Shown: positions 37,679 to 47,064, counted from the first letter of the stretch. The stretch: 64,000 nt of DNA from Flagellimonas chongwuensis (GCF_013376415.1 NZ_WYET01000001.1:930001-994000), one strand, 5' to 3'. Notes: generated from the letters alone by a model not told the origin. A program made the numbers and translations.

Positions 37679-39058
37679 ATGAGAAAGCTATTCTTTTCAT
37701 CTATAGCACTTGTTTTTTTGCTTACCAGTTGTGGCTCTAAATCAAGATCAAAAGGTGAACTAGTTGGGGTCAGTGGTAAAAAGTGGCATCCAGAAAAACC
37801 CTATGGAATGGAACTGATTCCCCGCGGCGCCTTTGTTATGGGTAAAGCCGAAGAGGATCAGGCAAAAGTATTGAACGCTCCCACAAGAACGGTTACCGTA
37901 CGTTCCTTTTATATGGACGACACGGAAATCACTAATAGTGAGTACCGACAGTTTGTGGAGTGGGTCAAGGATTCCATAGTAAGAACAAGATTGGCCATTT
38001 TGGCCGACGAGCTGGGGATCAGCCCAGAGGACGAAGGTATCGGAGAGTATGCTTTTAAGGATACGGATACTACCGAACTTTCCGTTTACGATAAGTACAT
38101 GCTCGATAACTATGCAGGTCTAGGTGCTACCGGATACGAGGGAAGAGCATTGAACAAAGATGCAGATTTGGTATGGGACACATCCGAATACCCGGATGAG
38201 TATTACGCTGAGGTAATGGATTCCCTTTACCTACCTGAAGAAGAGAGCTACAACGGGTTGAGAAGTGTGGATGTAACCAAATTAAAGTATAAGTACAGTT
38301 GGATGGACATCGAAGCTGCTGCCAGGGCCAGAACCGGTAACAGAAAGGATTTTATCAAACATGAAGAATTGGAGATCTATCCAGATACTACCGTTTGGAT
38401 CCGCGATTTCGAATACAGCTACAACGAGCCAATGCACAACGATTACTTCTGGCACGATGCCTATAGCGATTATCCCGTAGTAGGTGTAAACTGGATGCAG
38501 GCCAAGGCTTTCTGTAACTGGAGAACCAAGTTCAAGAACGATGACCAAAAAAGCCGTGGCAAACAGTTTGTAAACCAATTTAGATTACCTACGGAAGCAG
38601 AGTGGGAATACGCTGCAAGAGGAGGAATCGAAGGAGGAACCTATCCTTGGGGCGGTCCTTATGTGATCAGTGATACAGGATGTTTCATGGCCAACTTTAA
38701 ACCACAGCGTGGAGATTATGCGGCCGATGCAGCTTTATATACGGTAGAAGCGAAATCATTCGAACCAAACGATTATAACCTCTACAATATGGCCGGTAAC
38801 GTTGCCGAATGGACCAACTCAAGCTTTGATCCAGGTGCATACGAATACCTGTCCACCATGAACCCGAACATTGGTTCGCAGGACAACCAACGTAAAGTGA
38901 TCCGTGGAGGATCTTGGAAAGATGTTGCTTACTTCCTTCAAGTAAGTACCAGGGATTACGAATACCAAGATTCAGCAAGAAGTTACATTGGATTCAGAAC
39001 CGTTCAAGATTACATGGGAGAAGAAGATTCCACCAACGGAAGCAGAAGCGGACTATAA
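37679..39058 (+). CDS. gldK: Gliding motility / type IX secretion lipoprotein GldK
   Basis: A 459-residue lipoprotein (signal FFSSIALVFLLTSC) with an FGE-sulfatase (formylglycine-generating enzyme-like) domain. Examples are GMELIPRGAFVMGKAEED, then FYMDDTEITNSEYRQF, NWMQAKAFCNWR and FRLPTEAEWEYAARGG with NVAEWTNSSF at the end. The catalytic cysteines of true FGEs are not evident. With GldN it forms the periplasmic ring of the T9SS under the outer membrane (known for the family). It is the first gene of gldK-gldL-gldM-gldN. Confidence 0.96.
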   Translation: MRKLFFSSIALVFLLTSCGSKSRSKGELVGVSGKKWHPEKPYGMELIPRGAFVMGKAEEDQAKVLNAPTRTVTVRSFYMDDTEITNSEYRQFVEWVKDSIVRTRLAILADELGISPEDEGIGEYAFKDTDTTELSVYDKYMLDNYAGLGATGYEGRALNKDADLVWDTSEYPDEYYAEVMDSLYLPEEESYNGLRSVDVTKLKYKYSWMDIEAAARARTGNRKDFIKHEELEIYPDTTVWIRDFEYSYNEPMHNDYFWHDAYSDYPVVGVNWMQAKAFCNWRTKFKNDDQKSRGKQFVNQFRLPTEAEWEYAARGGIEGGTYPWGGPYVISDTGCFMANFKPQRGDYAADAALYTVEAKSFEPNDYNLYNMAGNVAEWTNSSFDPGAYEYLSTMNPNIGSQDNQRKVIRGGSWKDVAYFLQVSTRDYEYQDSARSYIGFRTVQDYMGEEDSTNGSRSGL

Positions 39059-39144
39059 ACAAAACAACGAGAGAACATTATATAAACAAGTAAGAGTAGT
39101 AACCAAATACTTATTTTTTATATAACTTAATTAAAACTAAAATT

Positions 39145-39801
39145 ATGGCGCAGTCAAAATCAACAAAAAAGCTGTTTAACATGGCCTACGGGCTTGGAGC
39201 ATCGGTAGTAATTATTGGTGCATTGTTCAAAATCCTTCACTGGGAGTTTGGACCACTTACTGGTGGACTTCTTCTTGCTGTAGGTCTTATTACCGAAGCA
39301 TTGATCTTTGCTATCTCTGCATTTGAACCAGTAGACGATGAGTACGATTGGTCTTTGGTTTATCCAGAATTAGCTGGTGGTCAGCAATCTGCTTCCAGAA
39401 AACAAGAGGCTCAAGACGCTCAAGAAGCTGAAGGTCTTCTTTCTAAGAAATTGGACAACCTACTTAAAGAAGCCAAAATCGATTCCGATCTTTTTGCCAA
39501 CTTGGGCGAAAGCATCAAGAGTTTTGAAGGTGCCGCTAAGAATATCACTCCTACAACAGATGCTATCCAGCACACTAAAAAGTATTCTGAGGAACTATCT
39601 CACGCAGCAGCTCAAATGGAATCTTTGAACAGCTTGTACAAAGTACAATTGGAAAGTGCTAGCAGACAAGCTTCCATCAACGAGGAAGTTGTACAGAACG
39701 CAGGTGCTTTGAAAGACCAAATGCAATCATTGGCCACTAACCTTTCTTCTTTGAACGGAGTTTACGGTGGTATGCTTACAGCCATGGGCGGAAGAAACTA
39801 A
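39145..39801 (+). CDS. gldL: Gliding motility / T9SS motor protein GldL
   Basis: A 218-residue inner-membrane protein with two membrane helices (about residues 14-34 and 40-60, in GLGASVVIIGALFKILHWEF and GLLLAVGLITEALIFAIS). A long cytoplasmic coiled coil follows. The Glu in TEALIFA of helix 2 corresponds to the proton-path residue of the family. With GldM it forms the proton-driven motor powering T9SS and gliding. It starts 86 bases after gldK and is 63 bases upstream of gldM. Confidence 0.96.
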   Translation: MAQSKSTKKLFNMAYGLGASVVIIGALFKILHWEFGPLTGGLLLAVGLITEALIFAISAFEPVDDEYDWSLVYPELAGGQQSASRKQEAQDAQEAEGLLSKKLDNLLKEAKIDSDLFANLGESIKSFEGAAKNITPTTDAIQHTKKYSEELSHAAAQMESLNSLYKVQLESASRQASINEEVVQNAGALKDQMQSLATNLSSLNGVYGGMLTAMGGRN

Positions 39802-39864
39802 TTAGAGTTTGATCAACAGAAAACAAACCAAATCAAATTAATTATTAAATCTAATTAGAAAAAC

Positions 39865-41436
39865 ATGGCAGGAGGAAAACAAACACCACGTCAGAAGATG
39901 ATCAACCTTATGTACTTGATCTTCATCGCGATGTTGGCCCTTAATATGAGCAAGGAAGTACTTGCGGCATTCGGACTTATGAACGAAAAGTTGGAAACTT
40001 CCAACACGAGTATGGATTCCAACAACGCTAGCTTTTTTGCTAGTTTGGAAACCAAAGCTTCCGAAAATGCTGAAGAGTACGGAGAGCTTTACGAAGATGC
40101 CCAAAAGGTAAAAGAACTTTCCGATAGCTACTACAGCTATTTGGAAGGATTGAAAAAAGAAATGACCGCAGATTTGGAGGACCCAACGGACTATGTGGTT
40201 ATGGATAAATCCGATTACTTGGACCAAAAATTCTTTCAAGGTGACAATTTAGGCCCAGAAGGAAAAAAGTTCATGGAATACATCAACAACTACCGTGACG
40301 GCGTAATCAATGCATTGCCAGAAGGTAAGTTCGAATCTTTGAAATCTGCAGTGAAAGCTCGTTTTGCTACAGGTGGTGAAGATGGCAAGGTTGAGAAAAG
40401 AGACGGAACCCGTCAAGATTGGATCAACTATCACTACGAAGGATTCCCATTGGTAGCTTCTTTGACCAAGATGACCCAATTGCAGGCTGACATCAAAACT
40501 ACCGAGCAAGAGGTGTTGAAAACCCTTTTGGAAGGTGAGTTGACAGAAGCTGTATCCTTGACCAACTTTGCAAGTTCATTGGCTGCTCCAAAAACAGCTT
40601 ACTACGCAGGTGAGAAGTATGATGGAAAAATCATTGTTAGCAAAACTGACAAGACTTCGACTCCTGTTAAAGCTGAGTTGACCTTGGACGGTAGACCAAT
40701 GACAGAAGGTAAAGATTACGAATTGGAAGCTGGCGGTATCAAAATGTTGATCAGTGCCGGTACTCCAGGTGATCACACCATCAAAGGAACAATGACCTTT
40801 ATGCAGGACGGTGAAGAAGTTCCAGTGGAAGTAAACAACACTTTTGCTACGATCTCTATGCCTAATGCAGCGGTTATCTCTGCTGATAAAATGAACGTAG
40901 TGTACCGTGGTGTTGCCAACCCAATGACAATCTCTATCCCTGGAATTCCAGATAACAAGGTGTCTGCAAATGCTCCTGGTTTGAGTAGAAGAAGCGGAAG
41001 CCAATATGTTATGAACCCAGGTACAGGTAGATCTGTAACCATTACCGCTTCTGGTACATTACCAGATGGTAAAGGAATCAGCACCAAGTCTGAGTTCCGT
41101 ATCAAGGATATCCCAAGACCGAGCGGTACCGTTCGTGGTGAGTCTGGTAGCGTTAAGATGCCAAGAAACAACCTGGAAATTTCCACTGTTAGTGCTATGT
41201 TGGAAGACTTTGATTTTGATTTGAACCTTGCTGTAAGCCAGTTTAAGTTCAAAGTTCCCGGTCAGCCTACTGTAGTTGTAAATGGAAACAAATTGGATGC
41301 CAGAGCCAAATCTGCACTTAAGAGAGCAGATAGAGGTGAATCTGTCCAGATATTCGATATCCAAGCTTACATCACCAACAACAAGAGCTACAAGTTGAAA
41401 AAAGTATCTCCTGTAGTGGTTGAGCTTACAAACTAA
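39865..41436 (+). CDS. gldM: Gliding motility / T9SS motor protein GldM
   Basis: A 523-residue protein with a single N-terminal membrane helix (MINLMYLIFIAMLALNMSKEVL) and a large periplasmic part of successive beta domains. It begins MAGGKQTPRQKMIN, the standard GldM start. The C-terminal region (KLDARAKSALKRADRGESVQIFDIQAYI) is the conserved GldM_C part that touches GldK/GldN. It transmits motor energy across the periplasm. Length is normal for the family. Confidence 0.96.
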   Translation: MAGGKQTPRQKMINLMYLIFIAMLALNMSKEVLAAFGLMNEKLETSNTSMDSNNASFFASLETKASENAEEYGELYEDAQKVKELSDSYYSYLEGLKKEMTADLEDPTDYVVMDKSDYLDQKFFQGDNLGPEGKKFMEYINNYRDGVINALPEGKFESLKSAVKARFATGGEDGKVEKRDGTRQDWINYHYEGFPLVASLTKMTQLQADIKTTEQEVLKTLLEGELTEAVSLTNFASSLAAPKTAYYAGEKYDGKIIVSKTDKTSTPVKAELTLDGRPMTEGKDYELEAGGIKMLISAGTPGDHTIKGTMTFMQDGEEVPVEVNNTFATISMPNAAVISADKMNVVYRGVANPMTISIPGIPDNKVSANAPGLSRRSGSQYVMNPGTGRSVTITASGTLPDGKGISTKSEFRIKDIPRPSGTVRGESGSVKMPRNNLEISTVSAMLEDFDFDLNLAVSQFKFKVPGQPTVVVNGNKLDARAKSALKRADRGESVQIFDIQAYITNNKSYKLKKVSPVVVELTN

Positions 41437-41462
41437 GAAGTATAAAAAGTATACAAGTGATT

Positions 41463-42365
41463 ATGAATTGGAAAAACGCATTATTAATAGGATTGTTGGG
41501 CATATTGCCAGTATCAATCATGGCGCAGGCAAACATTTTGAATGCCAAGCTGCCCGAAGATATCGGTAAAAAAACCCAAGCTCAAATAGAGCAAGATGCC
41601 GATGAGCCTTTAGCATACGGTTATGTGGACGATAGGGATATCCTTTGGTCCAAGACCGTCTGGGAAATCATCGATCTTGACGAGCGAGTTAACTTTCCAT
41701 TGTATTATCCGACCGATACCATAGGTATTGGTGCCGATAGAAGGTCTTTATACCACGTTTTGATGAAAAACATCAGAAACGGTAACCTTACCGAGGTATA
41801 TGCAGACTCTTACTTTACAGAGAAGAGAAAGTTGGAAGACCTTTCGGCAACCTTGCGTAAAGTGGATACCACTGATCTTGGATATGAACAATTGAATGCC
41901 GGTGAGCAAATATCCCCTGAGTTTATCAACAGAAGGGATTTGACAGCCGCTGATATTGAGGAGTTCAGAATCAAAGGAATGTGGTATTTCGATAAGCGCC
42001 AAGGTGAGCTTAAGTATCGTTTATTGGGAATTGCCCCAGTTGCTCCTGACGTAAACTTCATAGACGATGAATCTATGGGAACGGGGGAGAACAAAGTAGA
42101 GTTATTCTGGGTTTGGTATCCAGCGGCACGTAAAATTTTGCACGATGCCAAGGTGTACAACCAGCAAAACTCGGCAAGGCCCATTTCTTTTGATATGCTG
42201 TTGAACGCACGTCGATTCAACGGTGTCATCTATAAAGAAGAAAACGTTCACGAAGATCGTGAGATAAGCGATTACATTTTTGATAATGCACTGTTCCAGC
42301 TCTTGGAAGCCCAAAGAATCAAAGAGGGTATACGAGATAGGGAACAAGATATGTGGGCGTATTAA
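41463..42365 (+). CDS. gldN: Gliding motility / T9SS protein GldN
   Basis: A 300-residue periplasmic protein with a cleavable signal peptide (ALLIGLLGILPVSIMAQ) and the conserved start of the mature form (ANILNAKLPEDIGKKT). It contains VWEIIDLDERVNFPLYYPTD and LFWVWYPAARKILHDAKVY, typical for GldN. It forms rings with GldK. The frame has a GTG at 41457, but ATG at 41463 is the more likely start. A strong terminator follows at 42400-42428. Confidence 0.95.
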   Translation: MNWKNALLIGLLGILPVSIMAQANILNAKLPEDIGKKTQAQIEQDADEPLAYGYVDDRDILWSKTVWEIIDLDERVNFPLYYPTDTIGIGADRRSLYHVLMKNIRNGNLTEVYADSYFTEKRKLEDLSATLRKVDTTDLGYEQLNAGEQISPEFINRRDLTAADIEEFRIKGMWYFDKRQGELKYRLLGIAPVAPDVNFIDDESMGTGENKVELFWVWYPAARKILHDAKVYNQQNSARPISFDMLLNARRFNGVIYKEENVHEDREISDYIFDNALFQLLEAQRIKEGIRDREQDMWAY

Positions 42366-42399
42366 TCGTTCATAGAATATTTCCAATTCAATAAAGCAA

Positions 42400-42428
42400 A
42401 ACGCCGCACTCAGTGCGGCGTTTTTTTT
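42400..42428 (+). terminator. Terminator of the gld operon
   Basis: A GC-rich stem, AACGCCGCAC with GTGCGGCGTT, sits around a short loop (42400-42422) and is followed by eight T residues. It lies 35 bases after the gldN stop. Confidence 0.92.
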
Positions 42429-42471
42429 GGTTTAAAGTCAAATGAAAATGTCAAGGATTCGCTCAGTTCGC

Positions 42472-42479
42472 TAATTTTG
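42472..42479 (+). promoter_or_regulatory. -7 element directly before the FAD oxidoreductase gene
   Basis: TAATTTTG, a perfect TAnnTTTG, ends only four bases before the ATG at 42484. The start site would fall on or beside the start codon, giving a leaderless mRNA. No clear -33 box was seen. Confidence 0.45.
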
Positions 42480-42483
42480 TGGT

Positions 42484-43539
42484 ATGGTTGATTATATTGT
42501 AGTAGGTCTAGGTTTGGCGGGAATCTCTTTTTGTGAAGTTCTGGAAGAAAACGAAAAAACCTTTAAGGTGATTACCGATGAATCCCAACAGGCGTCCCAA
42601 GTGGCGGGTGGATTGTACAACCCAGTTATTTTGAAGCGGTTTACCATGGCGTGGAAAGCCAAAATGCAATTGGAAGTAGCAAAACCGTTTTATCAAAATT
42701 TAGAAAAAAAATTAGGGATCACTATCGATAATGATCTTCCTGTGCTCCGGAAATTTGCCTCTATTGAAGAGCAAAACCTATGGTTCGAAGCTTCCGACCG
42801 CTCAGATATGGGCTATTTTCTGTCCACTAAATTGCTCCCCAATAACAATCCCGCCATTGACGCTCCGTATGGTTTCGGAGAAGTAAAATATACAGGTAGA
42901 ATTGATACTGCCGCTTTGGTGAGGTCGTACAGAAGTTATCTCAAGAATAGAGATTTGCTTTTAGAGGAATCGCTGGATTTTAATGCGATATCAACTACCG
43001 ATGAAACCGTATCGTACAAGAATGAAACGGCAAAAAATCTCGTGTTCGCTTGTGGTTTTGGCCTCAAGCAAGACCCCTATTTTGGATATCTGCCTTTAAA
43101 TGGGACCAAAGGGGAATTATTGATGATCCATGCTCCGGAATATAGAGAGAACAACGTTATAAAATCATCCGTTTTCACCATTCCGATGGGTCAAGACAGG
43201 TATTTGGTCGGCGCTACCTACAAGTGGAAGGACAAGACCAATATGCCCACGGAGGAGTCCAAAAATGAGCTTTTGGAAAAGTTGAAGACCTTTTTAAAGT
43301 GTGATTTTGAGGTTGTGGATCATGTAGCGGGTATTAGACCAACGGTTGTAGATCGTAGACCATTGGTGGGAAGACATCCAGAACACAAAAACCTTTATGT
43401 GTTAAACGGATTTGGTTCAAGGGGAGTAATGATCGGGCCGTGCGCCTCCAAACAATTGTTCGATTATATAGAAGAACAATCCCATCTCGACCCCGAAATG
43501 GATATTCAACGATTCACTAAAAAATACTACTCAAATTAG
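42484..43539 (+). CDS. FAD-dependent oxidoreductase (D-amino-acid-oxidase/glycine-oxidase-like family)
   Basis: A 351-residue flavoprotein. The N-terminal Rossmann motif DYIVVGLGLAGISF binds FAD, followed by QVAGGLYNPVI. The C-terminal signature HKNLYVLNGFGSRGVMIGPCASKQL is typical of the DAO fold. HVAGIRPTVVDRRPLVGRHPE supplies the usual Arg that contacts the substrate carboxylate. Substrate cannot be assigned. It is a single gene between the gld terminator and the convergent DUF983 gene, three bases away. Confidence 0.87.
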   Translation: MVDYIVVGLGLAGISFCEVLEENEKTFKVITDESQQASQVAGGLYNPVILKRFTMAWKAKMQLEVAKPFYQNLEKKLGITIDNDLPVLRKFASIEEQNLWFEASDRSDMGYFLSTKLLPNNNPAIDAPYGFGEVKYTGRIDTAALVRSYRSYLKNRDLLLEESLDFNAISTTDETVSYKNETAKNLVFACGFGLKQDPYFGYLPLNGTKGELLMIHAPEYRENNVIKSSVFTIPMGQDRYLVGATYKWKDKTNMPTEESKNELLEKLKTFLKCDFEVVDHVAGIRPTVVDRRPLVGRHPEHKNLYVLNGFGSRGVMIGPCASKQLFDYIEEQSHLDPEMDIQRFTKKYYSN

Positions 43540-43541
43540 CT

Positions 43542-43937
43542 TTATGCGGTTTCGTGCTTTTTAGCAGAGGTAGCATCATACTTTACAAAAAGATTGATCC
43601 AGATGTTTCTGGAGAGTCTGATGATAACCGGCATAAAAACCACCAAAGTGCCCACTATGGCAATAAAAGTGGTTGGCAATGAAGCGTCCAGGAACAAGAA
43701 TGAGATTACAAAGGCGGCTACGGCAAAGGCAATGCCCACACCATAGCTGACATACATGGCTCCATAAAAAAAAGAAGGCTCTATCTTATATCTTAAGCCA
43801 CAATGCGAACACCTTTCTTTCATGCTAAAAATTTTGGAAAGTACATAGGGATTGGACTTTTCATACATGCTCTCCTCTTGGCATCTTGGACAGTTTCCTG
43901 TTAAAATGCTGTACATTTTGGTTCCTTTTTTTAACAT
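43542..43937 (-). CDS. DUF983 zinc-ribbon membrane protein
   Basis: A 131-residue protein with two CxxC pairs at the N-terminus (CPRCQEESMYEKSNPY and CSHCGLRYKIEPSFFYGAMY) and two C-terminal membrane helices (VSYGVGIAFAVAAFVISFLF and FIAIVGTLVVFMPVIIRLS). This is the DUF983 pattern. The CxxC pairs probably hold zinc. The frame extends to 43973, but a perfect -7 box (43954-43961) lies inside that extension, so I start it at 43937 (MLKKGTKMYSIL). Function is unknown. Confidence 0.88.
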   Translation of the reverse strand: MLKKGTKMYSILTGNCPRCQEESMYEKSNPYVLSKIFSMKERCSHCGLRYKIEPSFFYGAMYVSYGVGIAFAVAAFVISFLFLDASLPTTFIAIVGTLVVFMPVIIRLSRNIWINLFVKYDATSAKKHETA

Positions 43938-43953
43938 TTGCACGGCTTTTGTA

Positions 43954-43961
43954 CAAAAGTA
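43954..43961 (-). promoter_or_regulatory. -7 element of the DUF983 gene
   Basis: The minus strand reads TACTTTTG, matching TAnnTTTG, 16 bases before the chosen ATG. It also lies within a GTAC-TTTT-GTAC inverted repeat. Confidence 0.45.
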
Positions 43962-44002
43962 CACATTCGCCAATTAATGTTTTGTAATCAAGGTCACATA
44001 AA

Positions 44003-45916
44003 ATGCTAAATGTTCATAATCTATCCGTAGCCTTTGGAGGGGAATACCTGTTCGAGGAAATATCTTTTCGTCTCAATGGGGGCGACAGGGTAGGGCTTAT
44101 CGGAAAGAACGGTGCCGGAAAATCAACAATGCTCAAACTCTTGGCCAAGGAAATGTCTTTGGACGAAGGTGCCATAGCAACCGAGAAAAACGTCAAGATT
44201 GGGTTTCTAAAACAGGACATCGATTTTGAGGAAGGTAGAACCGTGTTGGAAGAATCCTACCAGGCATTTTCCGAGATCAAGGAGATGGAGTTGAAGCTGG
44301 ACGAGATCAATACGGCTTTGGCAGAACGTACAGATTATGAAAGCGATGGTTATCACCAATTAATGGTGGATCTGAACGATGTTACCCATCGATATGAAAT
44401 TTTGGGAGGGTACAATTACCAAGGCGATACCGAAAAGGTTCTTCTTGGACTAGGTTTTAAGCGAGAAGATTTCAACAAGCTCACCGATACATTTTCCGGT
44501 GGGTGGCGGATGCGAATCGAGCTTGCCAAACTGTTGCTGCAAAGCAATGATGTGCTCTTGCTGGACGAACCTACCAACCACTTGGACATCGAGTCCATCA
44601 TCTGGTTGGAACAATTTTTAAGGAACTTTACCGGAGCAGTGGTAATCGTTTCCCACGATAAAATGTTTCTGGATAATGTCACCAACCGTACCATCGAGAT
44701 TTCTTTGGGAAGGATATATGATTACAGTAAGCCCTATTCACAATTTTTGGTGCACCGAAAAGAGATCAAGGAACAACAATTGAGTGCCCAAAAAAATCAG
44801 GAAAAACAAATTCAGCAGACCGAAAGGTTGATAGAAAAGTTCAGAGCCAAGTCCAGCAAGGCTTCCATGGCCCAATCCTTGATCAAGAAGTTGGATAAAA
44901 TGGAGCGAATCGAGGTAGATGAAGAGGATAACAGTGTAATGAACCTGCGTTTCCCTGTGTCCATAAATCCTGGGAAGGTGATTGCCGAATTGGATCGTGT
45001 TTCAAAAAGCTACGGTTCTAAAAGAGTATTAGAGGATATCGACCTTTTGGTGGAAAGGGGGAGCAAAACAGCTTTCGTTGGCCAAAACGGACAGGGTAAG
45101 ACTACTTTAGCCAAGATTATGGTTGGGGAGCTCGATTATCAGGGAAATCTAAAAATCGGACACAACGTGCAGCTAGGGTATTTTGCCCAGAACCAAGCTG
45201 AGTATCTGGATGGCAGCAAAACCATTCTGGATACTATGATCGATGCGGCCAACGAGAGCAATCGGAGTAAAGTAAGGGACATCCTTGGCTCATTTTTGTT
45301 CAGGGGCGATGATGTGGACAAGTATGTAAAAGTATTGTCGGGAGGTGAAAGAAACCGCTTGGCATTGGCAAAGATGCTATTGCAGCCCTTTAACGTGCTA
45401 GTGATGGACGAACCTACCAACCACTTGGACATTAAATCCAAGAATGTGCTGAAACAGGCTTTGCAAAATTTTGAAGGTACACTGATCTTGGTGTCCCACG
45501 ACCGTGATTTTCTTCAGGGATTGACGGATAGAGTTTACGAATTCAAGGAAGGGGGAATCAAGGAATATTTAGGCGATATCGATTTTTACTTGGAACAGCG
45601 TAAAATGGATGATTTTCGAAGTGTTGAAAAAGGAGATCAAAAGAAAGAGGAAAAGCCCCAAGAAAAAATAAAGGAAAGTGATTACCACATCCAGAAAAAA
45701 CAAAAATCACTGAAGAATCGACTCAGTGGTGTGGAAAAGAAAATATCGCAATTGGAAAAAGAAATTGCAGATATTGACCACAACCTTCTTATGGACTATG
45801 ATACTACCATTGCCAAACCAAACTTTTTTGACAAGTATGAAGGAAAAAAGAAAGAATTGGAAGGTCTTATGGAAGACTGGGAAACCCTATCCCATGAACT
45901 AGAAGCATTGGATTAA
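44003..45916 (+). CDS. ABC-F family ATPase (Uup/EttA-like translation factor)
   Basis: A 637-residue soluble protein with two ABC domains and no membrane helices. Walker A motifs are GLIGKNGAGKST and VGQNGQGKTTL. Signatures are TFSGGWRMRIELAK and LSGGERNRLALAK. Walker B regions both read LDEPTNHLDI or MDEPTNHLDI. A linker rich in Lys and Gln (about 245-300) is the P-site tRNA-interaction motif. A C-terminal coiled coil (about 565-637) is typical of Uup. Members act on the ribosome to relieve stalling, and the exact paralogue is not settled. Confidence 0.92.
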   Translation: MLNVHNLSVAFGGEYLFEEISFRLNGGDRVGLIGKNGAGKSTMLKLLAKEMSLDEGAIATEKNVKIGFLKQDIDFEEGRTVLEESYQAFSEIKEMELKLDEINTALAERTDYESDGYHQLMVDLNDVTHRYEILGGYNYQGDTEKVLLGLGFKREDFNKLTDTFSGGWRMRIELAKLLLQSNDVLLLDEPTNHLDIESIIWLEQFLRNFTGAVVIVSHDKMFLDNVTNRTIEISLGRIYDYSKPYSQFLVHRKEIKEQQLSAQKNQEKQIQQTERLIEKFRAKSSKASMAQSLIKKLDKMERIEVDEEDNSVMNLRFPVSINPGKVIAELDRVSKSYGSKRVLEDIDLLVERGSKTAFVGQNGQGKTTLAKIMVGELDYQGNLKIGHNVQLGYFAQNQAEYLDGSKTILDTMIDAANESNRSKVRDILGSFLFRGDDVDKYVKVLSGGERNRLALAKMLLQPFNVLVMDEPTNHLDIKSKNVLKQALQNFEGTLILVSHDRDFLQGLTDRVYEFKEGGIKEYLGDIDFYLEQRKMDDFRSVEKGDQKKEEKPQEKIKESDYHIQKKQKSLKNRLSGVEKKISQLEKEIADIDHNLLMDYDTTIAKPNFFDKYEGKKKELEGLMEDWETLSHELEALD

Positions 45917-45946
45917 GAGAAGTTACCGTTTTCTTACAACATTTTT

Positions 45947-45960
45947 TTGTGAATTCACAA
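45947..45960. promoter_or_regulatory. 14-bp perfect palindrome upstream of the LRR gene
   Basis: TTGTGAATTCACAA is fully self-complementary. It resembles CRP/FNR-type half-sites (TGTGA/TCACA) but with two-base spacing in place of six. A second palindrome follows 14 bases downstream. It may be an operator. Confidence 0.4.
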
Positions 45961-45974
45961 CATATAGCTGTGAG

Positions 45975-45986
45975 TTTATCGATAAA
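45975..45986. promoter_or_regulatory. 12-bp perfect palindrome upstream of the LRR gene
   Basis: TTTATCGATAAA is fully self-complementary and lies 65 bases before the LRR gene start. No T-run follows, so it is not a terminator. Confidence 0.35.
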
Positions 45987-46051
45987 ACTTGTAAGATGTT
46001 TCTCATTTTTATTATTTTGTATGTAAATTTCCTACAACTAAATAAGAAATA

Positions 46052-46939
46052 ATGCTTCGTATTACGATTTTTCTCTTTTGTTTGATGTCCTCAGCTGGTA
46101 TATCGTTGGCCAATGGACAGGTTTCCCCCAAAGAAAAATCTGCATTGGTAGACCTTTACAACAGTACCAATGGCAAGGAATGGAACTCTTCTTGGGATTT
46201 GGATGCCCCTGTCAACACCTGGAAAGGTGTGGAAATCAGTCAGGGACATGTGGTTGGGCTTACCTTATTTATGAACAATTTAAATGGTACGTTGCCCGAA
46301 AGTTTGGGCGACCTTAAGCATATTTCCACGTTAAACTTGGCTTTTAACCAGATTACGGGTGTACTTCCCAAAGATTTGGTCAAGTTGGAGAAGCTCAAAA
46401 CGTTGCGTTTGGAGATGAATAGAATTAAAGGTGGAATTCCTGAAGGGATAGGCCATCTTAAGCAATTGGAAATTTTTTCCATGTTCAATAATTTTTTAAC
46501 AGGAACTATACCTGAAAGCTTTGGAGAGCTTAAAAATTTGAAAGAGCTTAATTTATCCAGCAACAATCTAAAAGGAGATATACCTAAATCTATAGGTAAC
46601 CTTTCAAACTTGGAGGCTTTGGGTCTTTTTGAGAACAAATTGGAAGGACAGATACCTGCGGAAATCGGGAATTTGGTTCAGCTGAAAGAACTGGTTTTGT
46701 CCAACAACCAACTAGGTGGGGAGATTCCAGCCGAATTCGGACAATTGGCGAGTTTAAAGATATTGCAACTTCAAAACAACAGGTTCAATTCCTTTAATGT
46801 GTTGCACAACATGGATTCCAAGCAGTTTCTGGTTTTTGATTCTGACGATAAGACTTTGGCTCCAAAGTTCAATGAAATTAAAATAGACCGTACTCGAATG
46901 GCAGATACCAAATTCGAGGACGAAAACGAAAACGAGTAG
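46052..46939 (+). CDS. Secreted leucine-rich-repeat protein
   Basis: A 295-residue protein with a signal peptide (ITIFLFCLMSSAGISLANG). Then comes an LRR N-terminal cap like that of plant LRRs (LVDLYNSTNGKEWNSSWDLD). About eight LRRs of 24 residues follow, with the plant-type consensus (LKNLKELNLSSNNLKGDIPK, then SIGNLSNLEALGLFENKLEG). The repeats end near residue 250, before a charged tail. No membrane anchor, lipobox or T9SS C-terminal domain is recognisable. Likely a surface or periplasmic binding protein. Its ligand is unknown. Confidence 0.87.
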   Translation: MLRITIFLFCLMSSAGISLANGQVSPKEKSALVDLYNSTNGKEWNSSWDLDAPVNTWKGVEISQGHVVGLTLFMNNLNGTLPESLGDLKHISTLNLAFNQITGVLPKDLVKLEKLKTLRLEMNRIKGGIPEGIGHLKQLEIFSMFNNFLTGTIPESFGELKNLKELNLSSNNLKGDIPKSIGNLSNLEALGLFENKLEGQIPAEIGNLVQLKELVLSNNQLGGEIPAEFGQLASLKILQLQNNRFNSFNVLHNMDSKQFLVFDSDDKTLAPKFNEIKIDRTRMADTKFEDENENE

Positions 46940-46964
46940 TTAGTATTACTTTAGTTTGTTTGGT

Positions 46965-46998
46965 TTGGGGATACAGGCGTGTATCCCCATTTTTTTTG
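46965..46998 (+). terminator. Terminator after the LRR gene
   Basis: An 8-bp perfect stem, GGGGATAC (46967-46974) with GTATCCCC (46981-46988), has a six-base loop. Eight T residues follow (46990-46997). Confidence 0.88.
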
Positions 46999-47056
46999 TG
47001 ACAAAATTTTCGATAGATTTTATGAAATATTTAACCATTGTAAAAAATGTAGGGGA

Positions 47057-47064
47057 TAGATTTG
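47057..47064 (+). promoter_or_regulatory. -7 element of the second RND pump operon
   Basis: TAGATTTG is a perfect TAnnTTTG match, 22 bases before the ATG at 47087. A TTG (47038-47040) lies 16 bases upstream, slightly closer than usual. Confidence 0.45.
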
